A DNA stretch of 54,981 bases from Selenomonas bovis DSM 23594 (GTDB lineage Bacteria; Bacillota; Negativicutes; Selenomonadales; Selenomonadaceae), in NCBI RefSeq assembly GCF_000381005.1, contig NZ_KB908383.1, positions 1 through 54,981 of the forward strand. Direction: 5' to 3'. Under the pieces are notes generated by a model. It did no database searches. It had not been told where the DNA came from and worked only from the letters and a program-made list of their open reading frames with translations. This document shows, piece after piece, positions 35,882 through 45,085 of this stretch. How positions within the stretch are numbered: the stretch's first letter is position 1; each line of letters opens with the position of its first letter. The translations under genes and the position numbers were made by a program.

Positions 35882-37055
35882 TGTAGAATATGTAATAGGG
35901 TCTCCAAAGGTAGAGGCGGCTTTGTCTGAGGCAGCGGCATTGCCGCCGTTTTCGGAACAGGCGTTGCAGTTCTTATCGGTTCTTTCCGGGTTGGCTCTGA
36001 AAGATGCGGAGGGACATGTCTATCCGGATGTCGTGACATTCGGCTTTTGGTGTCGTAAGGCGTCATTGATGAAGCAGCGAGCGATGTATGATGATTTGTC
36101 CGTGCGCCTGGGGCGCGGTGTTGTTTTCCATGTGGCACCGTCCAATGTGGCTGTGAATTTTGCCTATTCCTGTGTAGCGGCATTTCTTGCAGGGAATGCA
36201 AGCGTAGTACGCTTGCCATCCAAGAAATTCCCGCAGGTTGATATTTTCTGCCGTCTATGGCGTGAGGCACTGGCGCAGGTGCCGGAACTGCAGCAGTATT
36301 TCCTCTTTGTGCGTTATGGGCATGAGGACGAGGTGAATGCGCGATATTCGTCGCTGGCCGATACCAGGGTGATCTGGGGCGGCGATGAGACGATCAGGAG
36401 GTTTCGTCAGTATCCTTTGAAGCCGCGGGCGAATGAGGTTACCTTTGCGGACAGATTTTCGCTGGCGGTCATCGAGGCTGATCGATATATGGCGAGCGAA
36501 GGAAAGGATGCTTTGGCGCAGGCATTCTATAATGATACGTATCTGTCTGATCAGCAGGCTTGTACATCACCACATCTGGTTGTTTGGTTCGGGGAGCGAA
36601 CGGCTGAGGCGCGCAGGGCGTTCTGGGAGCGGCTGCATGACCTTGTGGCGAAGGAATATGATTTTTCTGCAGTGCAAGCAGTAGACAAATATGATGCGTT
36701 GCTGCGGCTTGGTGCGGAGATGAAGCTGCGACAGGTGAAGATGGAAGATCAACTCGTAGTGCGGGCAGAGGCGGAGAAGCTGACGCCGCGCCTGATGGAG
36801 GTGCGGACAGGAAGTGGTTTCTTCGTCGAATATATTGCGGATGATCTTGCGGAACTGTATCCGGTATGGGGGACGATGACGCAGACCGTTTCCTATTTCG
36901 GATTTACATCGAAAGAGATACAGGCAACCGTCATGGCGGGATGTCCTCGCGGTGTTGACCGCATTGTGCCGATAGGCCATACGCTTGATTTTTCACTTTT
37001 CTGGGATGGCTATGACCTGATTCGCAGTATGAGTCGTGTGGTTGGTGTAGTGTGA
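35865..37055 (+). CDS. LuxC-like acyl-CoA/acyl-protein reductase
   Basis: This 396-residue member of the aldehyde-dehydrogenase-like LuxC family forms an acyl-thioester on a cysteine and reduces it with NADPH to the aldehyde. The active cysteine is Cys233 in SDQQACTSPH, preceded by a nucleotide-binding segment (FHVAPSNVAVNFAYS). ATG 35865 begins MQQDFDVEY; the open frame upstream overlaps LuxE. LuxE followed by LuxC with overlap strongly suggests a two-part carboxylate reductase. The product aldehyde is an obvious acceptor for transketolase. Confidence 0.85.
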   Translation: MQQDFDVEYVIGSPKVEAALSEAAALPPFSEQALQFLSVLSGLALKDAEGHVYPDVVTFGFWCRKASLMKQRAMYDDLSVRLGRGVVFHVAPSNVAVNFAYSCVAAFLAGNASVVRLPSKKFPQVDIFCRLWREALAQVPELQQYFLFVRYGHEDEVNARYSSLADTRVIWGGDETIRRFRQYPLKPRANEVTFADRFSLAVIEADRYMASEGKDALAQAFYNDTYLSDQQACTSPHLVVWFGERTAEARRAFWERLHDLVAKEYDFSAVQAVDKYDALLRLGAEMKLRQVKMEDQLVVRAEAEKLTPRLMEVRTGSGFFVEYIADDLAELYPVWGTMTQTVSYFGFTSKEIQATVMAGCPRGVDRIVPIGHTLDFSLFWDGYDLIRSMSRVVGVV

Positions 37056-37134
37056 AGATAGTGGGAGATATTGTAGGCTGCTGTTTTTGTGACGCAGTCA
37101 TCGATGCCGTTGGTTACTATATGTGGAGGTAGGA

Positions 37135-38231
37135 ATGTATTGCTGGATACATAAGGGCGATTCATTAGCGAGATCTCTTTTGAAAGATGATATAGAAATA
37201 CGGTATATAGAAGAATCAAAGAAATTTAGTCCATCTCCGGTTGATGTTCTGGTTGTACCAAAAGGAGATATTATTGCAAGTCTGATAGAAAATAAAAAAG
37301 CTGTCGAGTATCTTATTATGATGCATATGTAGAAAATGTTTTCAATCATATGTCAGGAGTTAATACATATGACTATATGTATTTGAATTATCATTTGCAT
37401 AATAAAGCAGTAAGTACTGTTTTTATTGGTTCGTCGTATATGAATTTTGGCATAGATGTGTCTTTAGTTGATAAGGCGGCGAATCTTGCTCTAGCTTCAC
37501 AAGATATATACTATAGCGTGATGCTTGCAAAAAAACTTTATAATCATACTAAATATAAAAAAGTATTTTTGGGCGGTTATTATTATACTATTTTTAGCGA
37601 TTTGTCTATGACGAAGGATCATGCTGAACTGGCGAAAATATCTGATATATATAGCCGTATTTTCTCTGGCGCTGAGGGATTTCATCATGCAATATGTCTT
37701 CCAGATAGAAGTGAACCAGATAGAGTAAATGGGATATATGATAAAAAGCGCATTGATAACTATCTATCAAAAAAAATATTCGGAGCGACAGATGGTAATT
37801 ATTGGGGAAGTATAAACCGCGAGATGCATCGTATGTATCCTAAATCATGGGGAGATTATACAGACGAGGAAAAGCAGGAATTGGGAAAGTGGCGAGCGAA
37901 TTGTCATAATAAAAGCATACGATATAAGTCAAGCTTTAAGGAAAATTTGGATATCTTATGCGCATTTATGACTTGGTGTGAAACGCATGAAATAGAGCTT
38001 AATATCATTAATTTCCCTGTGACTAAGTTCTATCGTAGATATTTTTCAGATGAGTTTTCGCAGATATATTATGAATGCTTGGAGAGGATGCGAATGGATG
38101 GATTGAAGTTTAATCTTTATGATTTTGAGAGTGTTCCCTTTGATGATAGCGATTTTGTTGATACTGATCACTTGAATGACTGCGGTGCAAGAAAATTGAC
38201 GAGTATCATTTTGGATATGGCTAGGTGTTAG
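37135..38231 (+). pseudogene. AT-rich gene split by a frameshift, SGNH/GDSL-like
   Basis: The first frame starts at ATG 37135 behind GGAGGTAGG and runs 65 codons to a stop near 37332. A second frame, readable from before 37320 (YDAYVENVFNHM), continues to 38231 and contains VFIGSSYMNFGID and, near the end, DTDHLNDCGARKL. These recall the GxS and DxxH motifs of SGNH-type esterases or O-acetyltransferases. A single base change near the A-run at 37291-37302 or at 37310-37325 would join them. The composition is much more AT-rich than its neighbours. Two separate genes, programmed frameshifting or a sequencing error are alternatives. Confidence 0.55.
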
Positions 38232-38292
38232 TTTGTTGTTAGATTAAGCTGATATATGCGAAAGATATATTTTAAGAGTAGGTGAATACACG

Positions 38293-39405
38293 ATGGGGAA
38301 GATCCTAGTAACGCGATCATCCATGCCGCTGTTCGAGGAGTATGTAGATGAGATTCGTGATTTGTGGGAGTCGCGTTGGCTCACAAATATGGGGGCAAAG
38401 CATCAGGCGTTCGTCAAGGCACTGGAAGAGTATATGGGTGTTGAGCGCATTGATTTGCTGGTGAACGGCCACATGGCGCTCGAGATGACGCTGCAGGCGA
38501 TGAATCTGCACGGCGAGGTCATCACGACGCCGTTTACCTTTGCCTCGACGACGCATGCGATCGTGCGCAACGGGCTCACGCCTGTGTTTTGCGATATCGA
38601 TCCTGAGGATTATACGCTGGATACGGCGAAGCTGGAGGCGTTGATCACGGATCGCACCTGCGCCATCGTGCCGGTGCATGTCTATGGTCATGTCTGCCAT
38701 ATCGAGGAGATTCAGCGCATCGCGGACAAGTACGGCCTGCGCGTGCTCTATGACGCGGCGCATACGTTCGGCGAGACGTACCGGGGCCGGGCCGTCGCGG
38801 ACTACGGGGACGCCTCATGCCTGAGCTTCCACGCGACGAAGGTGTTCCATACCATCGAGGGCGGCGCTGTGGTCTTCCATGATGAGGAGCTGGGCAAACG
38901 CATCTGGGATCTGAAGGATTTCGGTATCCATGGGCCGGAGAGCGTGGAGGCGGTTGGCGCCAATGCGAAGATGAACGAGTTCTGCGCGGCGATGGGGCTT
39001 TGCAATCTCCGCCATGTGGATGAGGAGATCGCGAAGCGCGGTAAGATCGTCGCACGTTACCGCGAGCGTCTTGAAGGCGTGGAGGGCATCAAGCTCAGTC
39101 CGCAGCAGCGGGATGTGAAGCCGAACTATGCGTATTTCCCCGTGGTGTTCGACGAGAAGGTGTTCGGTGCGACGCGCAATGAGGTCGCATACCACCTGGC
39201 AGAGCACGACATCATGGCAAGGAAATATTTCTATCCGCTCGTGAATGACTTCGACTGCTACCGCAGCCAGTATGACTCCAAGGATACGCCTGTGGCGCTT
39301 TCCATAGCGAAGCGCGTGCTGACGCTGCCGCTCTATGCGGAGCTGGGGCTCGACGAGGTGGACGAGATTTGTCGACTGGTTTTGGAGTCGCGGGCTGCGG
39401 TTTGA
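38293..39405 (+). CDS. DegT/DnrJ/EryC1/StrS-family sugar aminotransferase
   Basis: These PLP enzymes aminate keto-sugars on nucleotide carriers. In this 370-residue protein the family motifs are visible: TTPFTFASTTHAIVRNG, VHVYGHVC, DAAHTFG and the PLP lysine Lys183 in FHATKVFHTIEGG. It resembles the VioA/FdtB group acting at C4 or C3 of dTDP-sugars, but the exact substrate cannot be read. It follows the frameshifted gene and ends the operon-like run. It could aminate a ketone made by the transketolases or a standard 4-keto-sugar. Confidence 0.88.
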   Translation: MGKILVTRSSMPLFEEYVDEIRDLWESRWLTNMGAKHQAFVKALEEYMGVERIDLLVNGHMALEMTLQAMNLHGEVITTPFTFASTTHAIVRNGLTPVFCDIDPEDYTLDTAKLEALITDRTCAIVPVHVYGHVCHIEEIQRIADKYGLRVLYDAAHTFGETYRGRAVADYGDASCLSFHATKVFHTIEGGAVVFHDEELGKRIWDLKDFGIHGPESVEAVGANAKMNEFCAAMGLCNLRHVDEEIAKRGKIVARYRERLEGVEGIKLSPQQRDVKPNYAYFPVVFDEKVFGATRNEVAYHLAEHDIMARKYFYPLVNDFDCYRSQYDSKDTPVALSIAKRVLTLPLYAELGLDEVDEICRLVLESRAAV

Positions 39406-39533
39406 GACGGAGCGCCCGGGGCAGGAGAATGATCAGGGCGCCGTGGTCATGAATTATCGGTGCGGCAGCAACTGGAAGGATAAGGGCGAAAGCTGCCGCG
39501 GATGGATATGCCTCGGCGCAGGACGGTTTCCTG

Positions 39534-39542
39534 TGCTATAAT
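39534..39542 (+). promoter_or_regulatory. Possible extended -10 promoter
   Basis: TGCTATAAT is a perfect extended -10 element 35 bases before the likely start of the AAA-ATPase gene. No good -35 box lies 16-18 bases upstream. Confidence 0.4.
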
Positions 39543-39576
39543 GGAAAAGATACATTGGCACGGAACGGAGGCGGAG

Positions 39577-41151
39577 ATGGTGGGCATTTATCTGAATCCC
39601 GGGGCGGGGCGGTTCTTGACGGCGCGGTCGTCGAAGATTTATGTGGACAAGACGGCGCTGCTCGGGGAGCTCGATGCGGTCTTCGGTACGGAGCAGCGGT
39701 TTGTCTGCGTAAGCCGTCCGCGGCGGTTCGGCAAGACGATGGCGGCGAATATGGTCTGCGCGTACTATGACCGCACGGTGGCGGTTGATGTGTTCTCTGG
39801 ACTTGCGATTGCCCGGGGAGAGGGCTTTTCAGACAAGCGCGGCGCATGTGATGTGCTGCGCATCAATATACAGGAATTTTTGAGCGAGGCGCAGAATATC
39901 GAGGATCTGCTGCAGGAACTTCAAGAGGCACTGCTTTGGGAGCTGTTGGGAGAGTATGCATTGCTGTGCTATCGGCGGAAGGATAAACTGAGGCTGGTCA
40001 TGCAGACGATTTACGCGGCGACGCAGCGCCCCTTCGTCATCGTCATCGACGAGTGGGACTGCATCTTCCGCGAGTATCCGCACGATACAAAGGCGCAGCG
40101 CCAATATCTCGACTTTCTGCGGGACTGGCTGAAGGATAAGGAGTATGTCGGTCTCGCCTATATGACGGGCATCCTGCCTGTCAAAAAATACGGCACACAC
40201 TCAGCGCTCAATATGTTTACGGAATACTCCATGGAGAATCCTGGCCCGCTCGCGCCGTATGTCGGTTTTACGGAGGATGAAGTACGCCGCCTTTGCGAGG
40301 TATATGATATGGATTTCGGGGAATGCTGTGCCTGGTATGACGGCTATGCTTTCCCGAATTGCAGTCATGTCTTTAGTCCGAAAAGCGTGGTCGAGGCCAT
40401 GCTGCGGCGGGAGTATGACGATTACTGGACGAAGACGGAGACGTATGAAGCGCTCAAAGTCTATATCGACCTCAACGAGGGCGGGCTGCGTGATGCCATT
40501 GTCAAAATGATGGCTGGCGGGCGGCAGAAAATCAATACCCTGACCTTCACGAATGACATGACGACCTTCACCTCGGCGGACGATGTCATGACGCTCCTGG
40601 TGCACCTCGGCTACCTCGGCTATGACCGCCGGGAAGAAGAGGTCTTCATTCCGAACAACGAGATTCTGCGCGAATACATCGCGGCGACGAAACAGGGCGA
40701 GGAATGGAAGATCGTGAGCCGTGCCGTTCAGGCTTCGGATACTCTGCTCACGGCAGTCTTCGAGAAAGACGCCACCGCTGTGGCCGCAGGCGTGGAAAAG
40801 GCGCATCTCGAGACGAGCCAGATTCAGTACAACGACGAAAACGCACTCTCCTATACGCTGTCCTTGGCCTTTTACAGCGCGCGGCGGTTCTACAACATCG
40901 TGCGCGAGCTGCCGGCGGGCAAGGGCTTCGCCGACCTCGTGTTCCTGCCGCGTCCGCAGCACGCGGAGAAGCCCGCGCTCGTCATCGAGCTCAAGTGGGA
41001 CAGGACGGCGCAGACGGCCATCCGGCAGATCAGGGAAAAGGAGTATGCGGGAGCGCTCGCGGGCTACGCTGGCGAGGTGCTGCTCGTCGGCGTGAGCTAC
41101 GACAAGAAGACGCGGCAGCATGAGGCAGTCATCGAGGAATGGCGGCAGTGA
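39577..41151 (+). CDS. AAA-ATPase-like / PD-(D/E)XK nuclease-domain protein
   Basis: Residues about 20-280 of this 524-residue protein form the AAA-ATPase-like domain with RPRRFGKT as Walker A and VIVIDEWD as Walker B. The C-terminus carries a PD-(D/E)XK-type core (FADLVFLPRP then LVIELKW). Such proteins occur in many copies in selenomonads, clostridia and Bacteroidetes and are thought to be mobile or selfish, although their function is unproven. ATG 39577 has GGAGG five bases upstream; the in-frame ATG at 39541 is less well placed. It marks the edge between the accessory island and the core genome. Confidence 0.85.
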   Translation: MVGIYLNPGAGRFLTARSSKIYVDKTALLGELDAVFGTEQRFVCVSRPRRFGKTMAANMVCAYYDRTVAVDVFSGLAIARGEGFSDKRGACDVLRINIQEFLSEAQNIEDLLQELQEALLWELLGEYALLCYRRKDKLRLVMQTIYAATQRPFVIVIDEWDCIFREYPHDTKAQRQYLDFLRDWLKDKEYVGLAYMTGILPVKKYGTHSALNMFTEYSMENPGPLAPYVGFTEDEVRRLCEVYDMDFGECCAWYDGYAFPNCSHVFSPKSVVEAMLRREYDDYWTKTETYEALKVYIDLNEGGLRDAIVKMMAGGRQKINTLTFTNDMTTFTSADDVMTLLVHLGYLGYDRREEEVFIPNNEILREYIAATKQGEEWKIVSRAVQASDTLLTAVFEKDATAVAAGVEKAHLETSQIQYNDENALSYTLSLAFYSARRFYNIVRELPAGKGFADLVFLPRPQHAEKPALVIELKWDRTAQTAIRQIREKEYAGALAGYAGEVLLVGVSYDKKTRQHEAVIEEWRQ

Positions 41152-41225
41152 GGATGGGAAAAGTCATCGGTATGCGCATCACATGTCCTGCCTGCAACAT
41201 GGCATATCCCTGTCACAAATATTAT

Positions 41226-41254
41226 TTGAAATCGCTGTTCCGCTATGCTAAAAT
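41226..41254 (+). promoter_or_regulatory. Promoter of the T-box/ileS transcript
   Basis: TTGAAA (41226-41231), a 17-base spacer and TAAAAT (41249-41254) with TGC in front (extended -10). Transcription would start near 41261, at the first bases of the T-box leader. Confidence 0.78.
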
Positions 41255-41260
41255 AAGGAG

Positions 41261-41502
41261 CGTCAAGATGTAAATGCGATGACGGAGAGAGTACCGCAAG
41301 GGGAAACCGTAAGCGAGCCGGGGGAGGTGAGAGCCGGCGGGGAGTAGCCTGGCGCGAAGATCGCTCCTGAGTAGCGGGCTGAACGAGGAGTAGGCTTCGC
41401 CGTGTTTCCGCGTTAGGGAATAACAGATGCTGGTCTGTGAAATAGGTGGTTGATTGATGTGCGTAGGAGCCTTCATCCTGTTTTGGGATGAAGGCTTTTT
41501 TT
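41261..41502 (+). promoter_or_regulatory. T-box riboswitch, isoleucine-specific, for ileS
   Basis: The leader has the T-box layout: GGAGAGAGTACC at the base of stem I, a GCCGG/CCGGC-type arm with GGTGAGAGCC, and the specifier loop GAAGATCGCTCCTGAG with specifier ATC (41360-41362), an isoleucine codon. An atypical antiterminator region (AATAGGTGGTTG...GTGCG) follows, then a terminator with stem AGCCTTCATCC/GGATGAAGGCT and seven Ts (41468-41502). Uncharged tRNA-Ile should favour read-through into ileS. The specifier agrees with the downstream gene, although some 450 bases of repeats now separate them. Confidence 0.85.
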
Positions 41503-41538
41503 AGGGACCGCTGATTAATAGAAGCCACGCATTCACTT

Positions 41539-41702
41539 AAGGAACCACTGATTAATTCGGCACTCCGTCTTCACGCGTCTGCACTGTCCTCCCGTCGTCG
41601 ACAAATCCTCAGCGTAGCCCGCTACGCTTCCGGTTTGTCTCCTAGGGAGATACAGCGCATCCGCGCAAATCCGTAGCACCTCATTTAATCAGCGTTTCCT
41701 TA
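41539..41702. repeat. MITE-like element, copy B
   Basis: This copy has the same length and almost the same sequence as 1-163, including AAGGAACCACTGATTAA at the left, its inverted form at the right, and the internal GCGTAGC/GCTACGC palindrome. Differences are scattered single bases, so the copies are related by descent, not recent duplication. Confidence 0.8.
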
Positions 41703-41703
41703 A

Positions 41704-41874
41704 CCTTCCCCTCAGGGGGCGCGTTAGCGCGGGATGCCAGTGGCATCCCCGGGAGTGCCGAGCGTAGCGAGGCGGAAGAGGTGTTTTGCCTCGGATTTAG
41801 GTTTTTCGGCGCATTCCCTCGCCGTGCAGCACCTCTTCCACCGCTACGCGGTCCCCCTTCTCCTGAGGAGAAGG
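41704..41874. repeat. Inverted pair of the DUF559-associated repeat
   Basis: The left arm CCTTCCCCTCAGGGGGC followed by GCGGGATGCC is the reverse complement of 54361-54425. The right arm CACCTCTTCC...CTCCTGAGGAGAAGG resembles 54911-54957. The two arms face each other and enclose about 60 bases with no gene, like a non-autonomous version of the unit that holds the DUF559 gene. Confidence 0.7.
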
Positions 41875-41953
41875 TATGTTCTCATCTACCCAGCAGTAAG
41901 TGGTAAAATTCTTGCATTAATCAGTGGTTCCTTAATGATAAGGAGGAGTTCGT

Positions 41954-44900
41954 TTGTATCAGAAAGTCGATACGAACCTCAATTTCGTGGACAGGGAAAA
42001 AGAGGTTCTGAAATTCTGGAAGGAGCATGACATCGCGCAGAAGGCCATCGACCAGCGCGAGGGCAGCGATACGTTCACGTTCTACGACGGCCCGCCGACG
42101 GCGAACGGCAAGCCGCACATCGGTCATGTGCTGACGCGCGTCATCAAGGATATGCTGCCGCGTTTCGCCTCGATGAAGGGCAAGAAGGTTTTGAGGAAGG
42201 CGGGCTGGGACACGCACGGCCTGCCCGTCGAGCTCGAGGTCGAGAAGGCCATCGGCATCAACGGCAAGGAGCAGATCGAGGCGTACGGCATCGAGCCGTT
42301 CATCAAGAAGTGCCGCGAGTCCGTCTGGAAGTACAAGGGTATGTGGGAGGAGTTCTCCGATGTCGTCGGTTTCTGGGCGGACATGGAACATCCCTACATC
42401 ACCTATGAGAACGACTTCATCGAGTCCGAGTGGTGGGCGCTCAAGGAGATCTGGAAAAAGGGCCTGCTCTACGAGGGCTACAAAGTCGTCCCGTACTGCC
42501 CGCGCTGCGGCACGCCGCTCTCCTCGCACGAGGTCGCGCAGGGCTACAAGGATGTCACGGAGCGCTCGGCGATGGTCGAGTTCGGCGTGAAGGGCGAGCC
42601 CGATACCTGCTATCTCGCCTGGACGACGACGCCCTGGACGCTGCCGTCGAACCTCGCGCTCTGCGTGAATCCTGAGGTCGACTATGTGAAGGTGCAGGTC
42701 GGGGAGAAGAAATACATCCTCGCCGAGGCTCTCGTCGACAAAGTGTTCGAGGACGTGCCGGGCGAGCGCACGGTGCTCGCGCGCTGCAAGGGCAGGGAAC
42801 TCGTCGGCCGGGAGTACGAGCCGCTCTATCCCTACGCTGTCGGCAAGATGAAGCCGGGCAAGAAATCGTTCCTCGTCCTCGCGGATGACTATGTCACGAC
42901 GGAGGACGGCACGGGCATCGTTCATCTGGCGCCGGCCTTTGGTGAGGACGATAACCGTGTCTGCATGGCGAACGGCATCGGCTTCGTGAACTTCGTCAAC
43001 AGCAAGGGCGAGCTCACGGAGGATACGGACTGGCCGGGCGTCTTCGTCAAGAAGGCCGATCCGCTGATCCTCAAGGATCTCGAGGAGAAAGGCAAGCTCT
43101 TCAAGGCGCCGGAGTTCACGCATAGCTATCCGCACTGCTGGCGCTGCGATACGCCGCTCCTCTACTACTCGTTCCCGACCTGGTTCATCAAGATGACGGC
43201 GGTCAAGGACGAGCTCGTCGCGAACAACAACACCGTCAACTGGATCCCGAAGTCCATCGGCCAGGGCCGCTTCGGCAACTGGCTCGAGCACGTGCAGGAC
43301 TGGGGCCTCTCGCGCAACCGCTACTGGGGCACGCCGCTTCCTGTCTGGGTCTGCCCCGACTGCGGCGAGCAGCACGTCATCGGCTCCATCGCCGAGCTCA
43401 AGGAGATGAGCGACAACTGCCCGGACGATATCGAGCTGCACCGTCCGTACATTGATAACGTCACGATCAAATGCCCGAAGTGCGGCAAGGAGATGCACCG
43501 CGTCAAGGAAGTCATCGACTGCTGGTTTGACTCCGGCTCCATGCCGTTCGCGCAGTGGCATTATCCGTTCGAGAATAAAGAAATCTTCGAGAAGCGCTTC
43601 CCCGCGGACTTCATCTCCGAGGCCGTCGATCAGACACGCGGCTGGTTCTACTCGCTCATCGCGATTTCGACGCTGCTCTTCCACAAGGCGCCCTACAAGA
43701 ACGTCATCGTGCTCGGCCATGTGCAGGACAAGGAAGGCCGCAAGATGAGCAAGTCGAAGGGCAACGCCGTCGACCCGATGGACGCGCTCAGGAAGCACGG
43801 TGCCGATGCCATCCGCTGGTATTTCTACGAGAACAGCGCGCCCTGGCTGCCGAACCGCTTCCACGACGACGCCGTGCAGGAGGGCCAGCGCAAGTTCATG
43901 GGCACGCTCTGGAACACCTACGCGTTCTTCGTGCTCTACGCGAATATCGACAAGTTCGACGCGACGCAGCACACGCTCGACTATGAGAAGCTCTCCGTCA
44001 TGGACAAATGGTGCCTCTCGCGCCTCAACACGATGGTCAAGGAAGTCGACAGCGACCTCTCACACTACCGCGTGACCGAGGCCGCGAAGGCACTCGAGAC
44101 GTTCGTCGACGAGCTCTCGAACTGGTATGTGCGCCGCTGCCGCAGCCGCTTCTGGGCCAAGGGCATGGAGCAGGACAAGGTGAACGCCTACATGACGCTC
44201 TACACCGCGCTCGTCACGACGGCCAAGGCCGCCGCGCCGATGATCCCCTTCATGACGGAGTCCATCTATCAGAACCTCGTGCGCTCCATCGACAAGGACG
44301 CGCCCGAGTCCGTCCATCTCTGCGACTTCCCGCAGGCGAACGAGGCGCACATCGACGCGGCGCTCGAGAAAAACATGGGCGAGGTTCTCGAGATCGTCGT
44401 GCTCGGCCGCGCCGCGCGCAACGAATCAAACATCAAGAACCGCCAGCCCATCGGCACGATGTACGTCAAGGCCGAGACCGTCCTGCCGGAGTATTTCCGT
44501 CAGATCGTCGAGGGCGAGCTCAACGTCAAGCACGTTGAGTTCAAGGATGATATGGAGGCCTATCTCACCTACACGCTCAAGCCGCAGTTCCGCGTGCTCG
44601 GGCCGAAGGTCGGCAAGAAGATGGGCGCCATCCAGAAAGCGCTCAAAGGACTCAGCGGCCACGCGGCCAAGGAGGAGCTCGACAGCACGGGGAAACTCGT
44701 GCTCCATCTTGCGGACGGCGACGTCACGCTCACGCCTGAGGACGTCGAGATCACGATGGCGCAGACGGAGGGCTACAACTGCCAGCGCTACGGCGGCGTG
44801 ACCATCGCGCTCGAGACGACGCTCTCCCCTGAGCTCATCGAGGAGGGCTTCGTGCGCGAAATCATCAGCAAGCTCCAGACCATGCGCAAGGAAAACGGCT

Positions 44901-45085
44901 ACGAGGTCACCGACCACATCGCCGTCTCCCTCGCAGGCAACGAAAAGCTCGAGGCTCTCGTGAAGAAGAACGAGGCAGAGCTCAAGCGCGTCACGCTCGC
45001 CGACAGCGTCAGCTACGGTGAGCTCGACGGCCATCAGAAGGAATGGAACATCAACGGCGAGACCGTCACGCTCGCCATCCAGTGA
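41954..45085 (+). CDS. ileS: Isoleucyl-tRNA synthetase
   Basis: The 1043-residue class I synthetase charges tRNA-Ile and edits valine. The HIGH motif is in KPHIGHVLTRV (about residues 55-59) and KMSKS in GRKMSKSKGN (about 597-601). CPRCG and CPKCG pairs in the middle suggest zinc binding. The length fits the longer, eukaryote-like IleS type, not the roughly 930-residue bacterial type. It starts at TTG 41954 with AGGAGG seven bases upstream. It is controlled by the isoleucine T-box at 41261. Confidence 0.96.
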   Translation: MYQKVDTNLNFVDREKEVLKFWKEHDIAQKAIDQREGSDTFTFYDGPPTANGKPHIGHVLTRVIKDMLPRFASMKGKKVLRKAGWDTHGLPVELEVEKAIGINGKEQIEAYGIEPFIKKCRESVWKYKGMWEEFSDVVGFWADMEHPYITYENDFIESEWWALKEIWKKGLLYEGYKVVPYCPRCGTPLSSHEVAQGYKDVTERSAMVEFGVKGEPDTCYLAWTTTPWTLPSNLALCVNPEVDYVKVQVGEKKYILAEALVDKVFEDVPGERTVLARCKGRELVGREYEPLYPYAVGKMKPGKKSFLVLADDYVTTEDGTGIVHLAPAFGEDDNRVCMANGIGFVNFVNSKGELTEDTDWPGVFVKKADPLILKDLEEKGKLFKAPEFTHSYPHCWRCDTPLLYYSFPTWFIKMTAVKDELVANNNTVNWIPKSIGQGRFGNWLEHVQDWGLSRNRYWGTPLPVWVCPDCGEQHVIGSIAELKEMSDNCPDDIELHRPYIDNVTIKCPKCGKEMHRVKEVIDCWFDSGSMPFAQWHYPFENKEIFEKRFPADFISEAVDQTRGWFYSLIAISTLLFHKAPYKNVIVLGHVQDKEGRKMSKSKGNAVDPMDALRKHGADAIRWYFYENSAPWLPNRFHDDAVQEGQRKFMGTLWNTYAFFVLYANIDKFDATQHTLDYEKLSVMDKWCLSRLNTMVKEVDSDLSHYRVTEAAKALETFVDELSNWYVRRCRSRFWAKGMEQDKVNAYMTLYTALVTTAKAAAPMIPFMTESIYQNLVRSIDKDAPESVHLCDFPQANEAHIDAALEKNMGEVLEIVVLGRAARNESNIKNRQPIGTMYVKAETVLPEYFRQIVEGELNVKHVEFKDDMEAYLTYTLKPQFRVLGPKVGKKMGAIQKALKGLSGHAAKEELDSTGKLVLHLADGDVTLTPEDVEITMAQTEGYNCQRYGGVTIALETTLSPELIEEGFVREIISKLQTMRKENGYEVTDHIAVSLAGNEKLEALVKKNEAELKRVTLADSVSYGELDGHQKEWNINGETVTLAIQ

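Larger units (their letters stand above)
41502..41935. repeat. Composite repeat element inserted between T-box and ileS
   Basis: The outer ends form an inverted repeat (AGGGACCGCTGATTAAT on the left; ATTAATCAGTGGTTCCTT on the right) of the same type as the 164-bp MITE ends. Nested inside are a full MITE copy (41539-41702) and a different repeat (41704-41874). The right end stops five bases before the ileS ribosome site AGGAGG. No gene is supported in it. Confidence 0.7.

Noticed and set aside
26559-37055. Reading the LuxC/LuxE genes as a bioluminescence operon
   Set aside because: No luxA, luxB, luxD or luxG is present; the neighbours are transketolases, ACP and glycan enzymes.
41921-43972. 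683-codon minus-strand open frame opposite ileS
   Set aside because: Same cause: third-position GC bias of ileS keeps the opposite frame open. The composition (Leu/Arg/Val/Asp repeats) is not protein-like.
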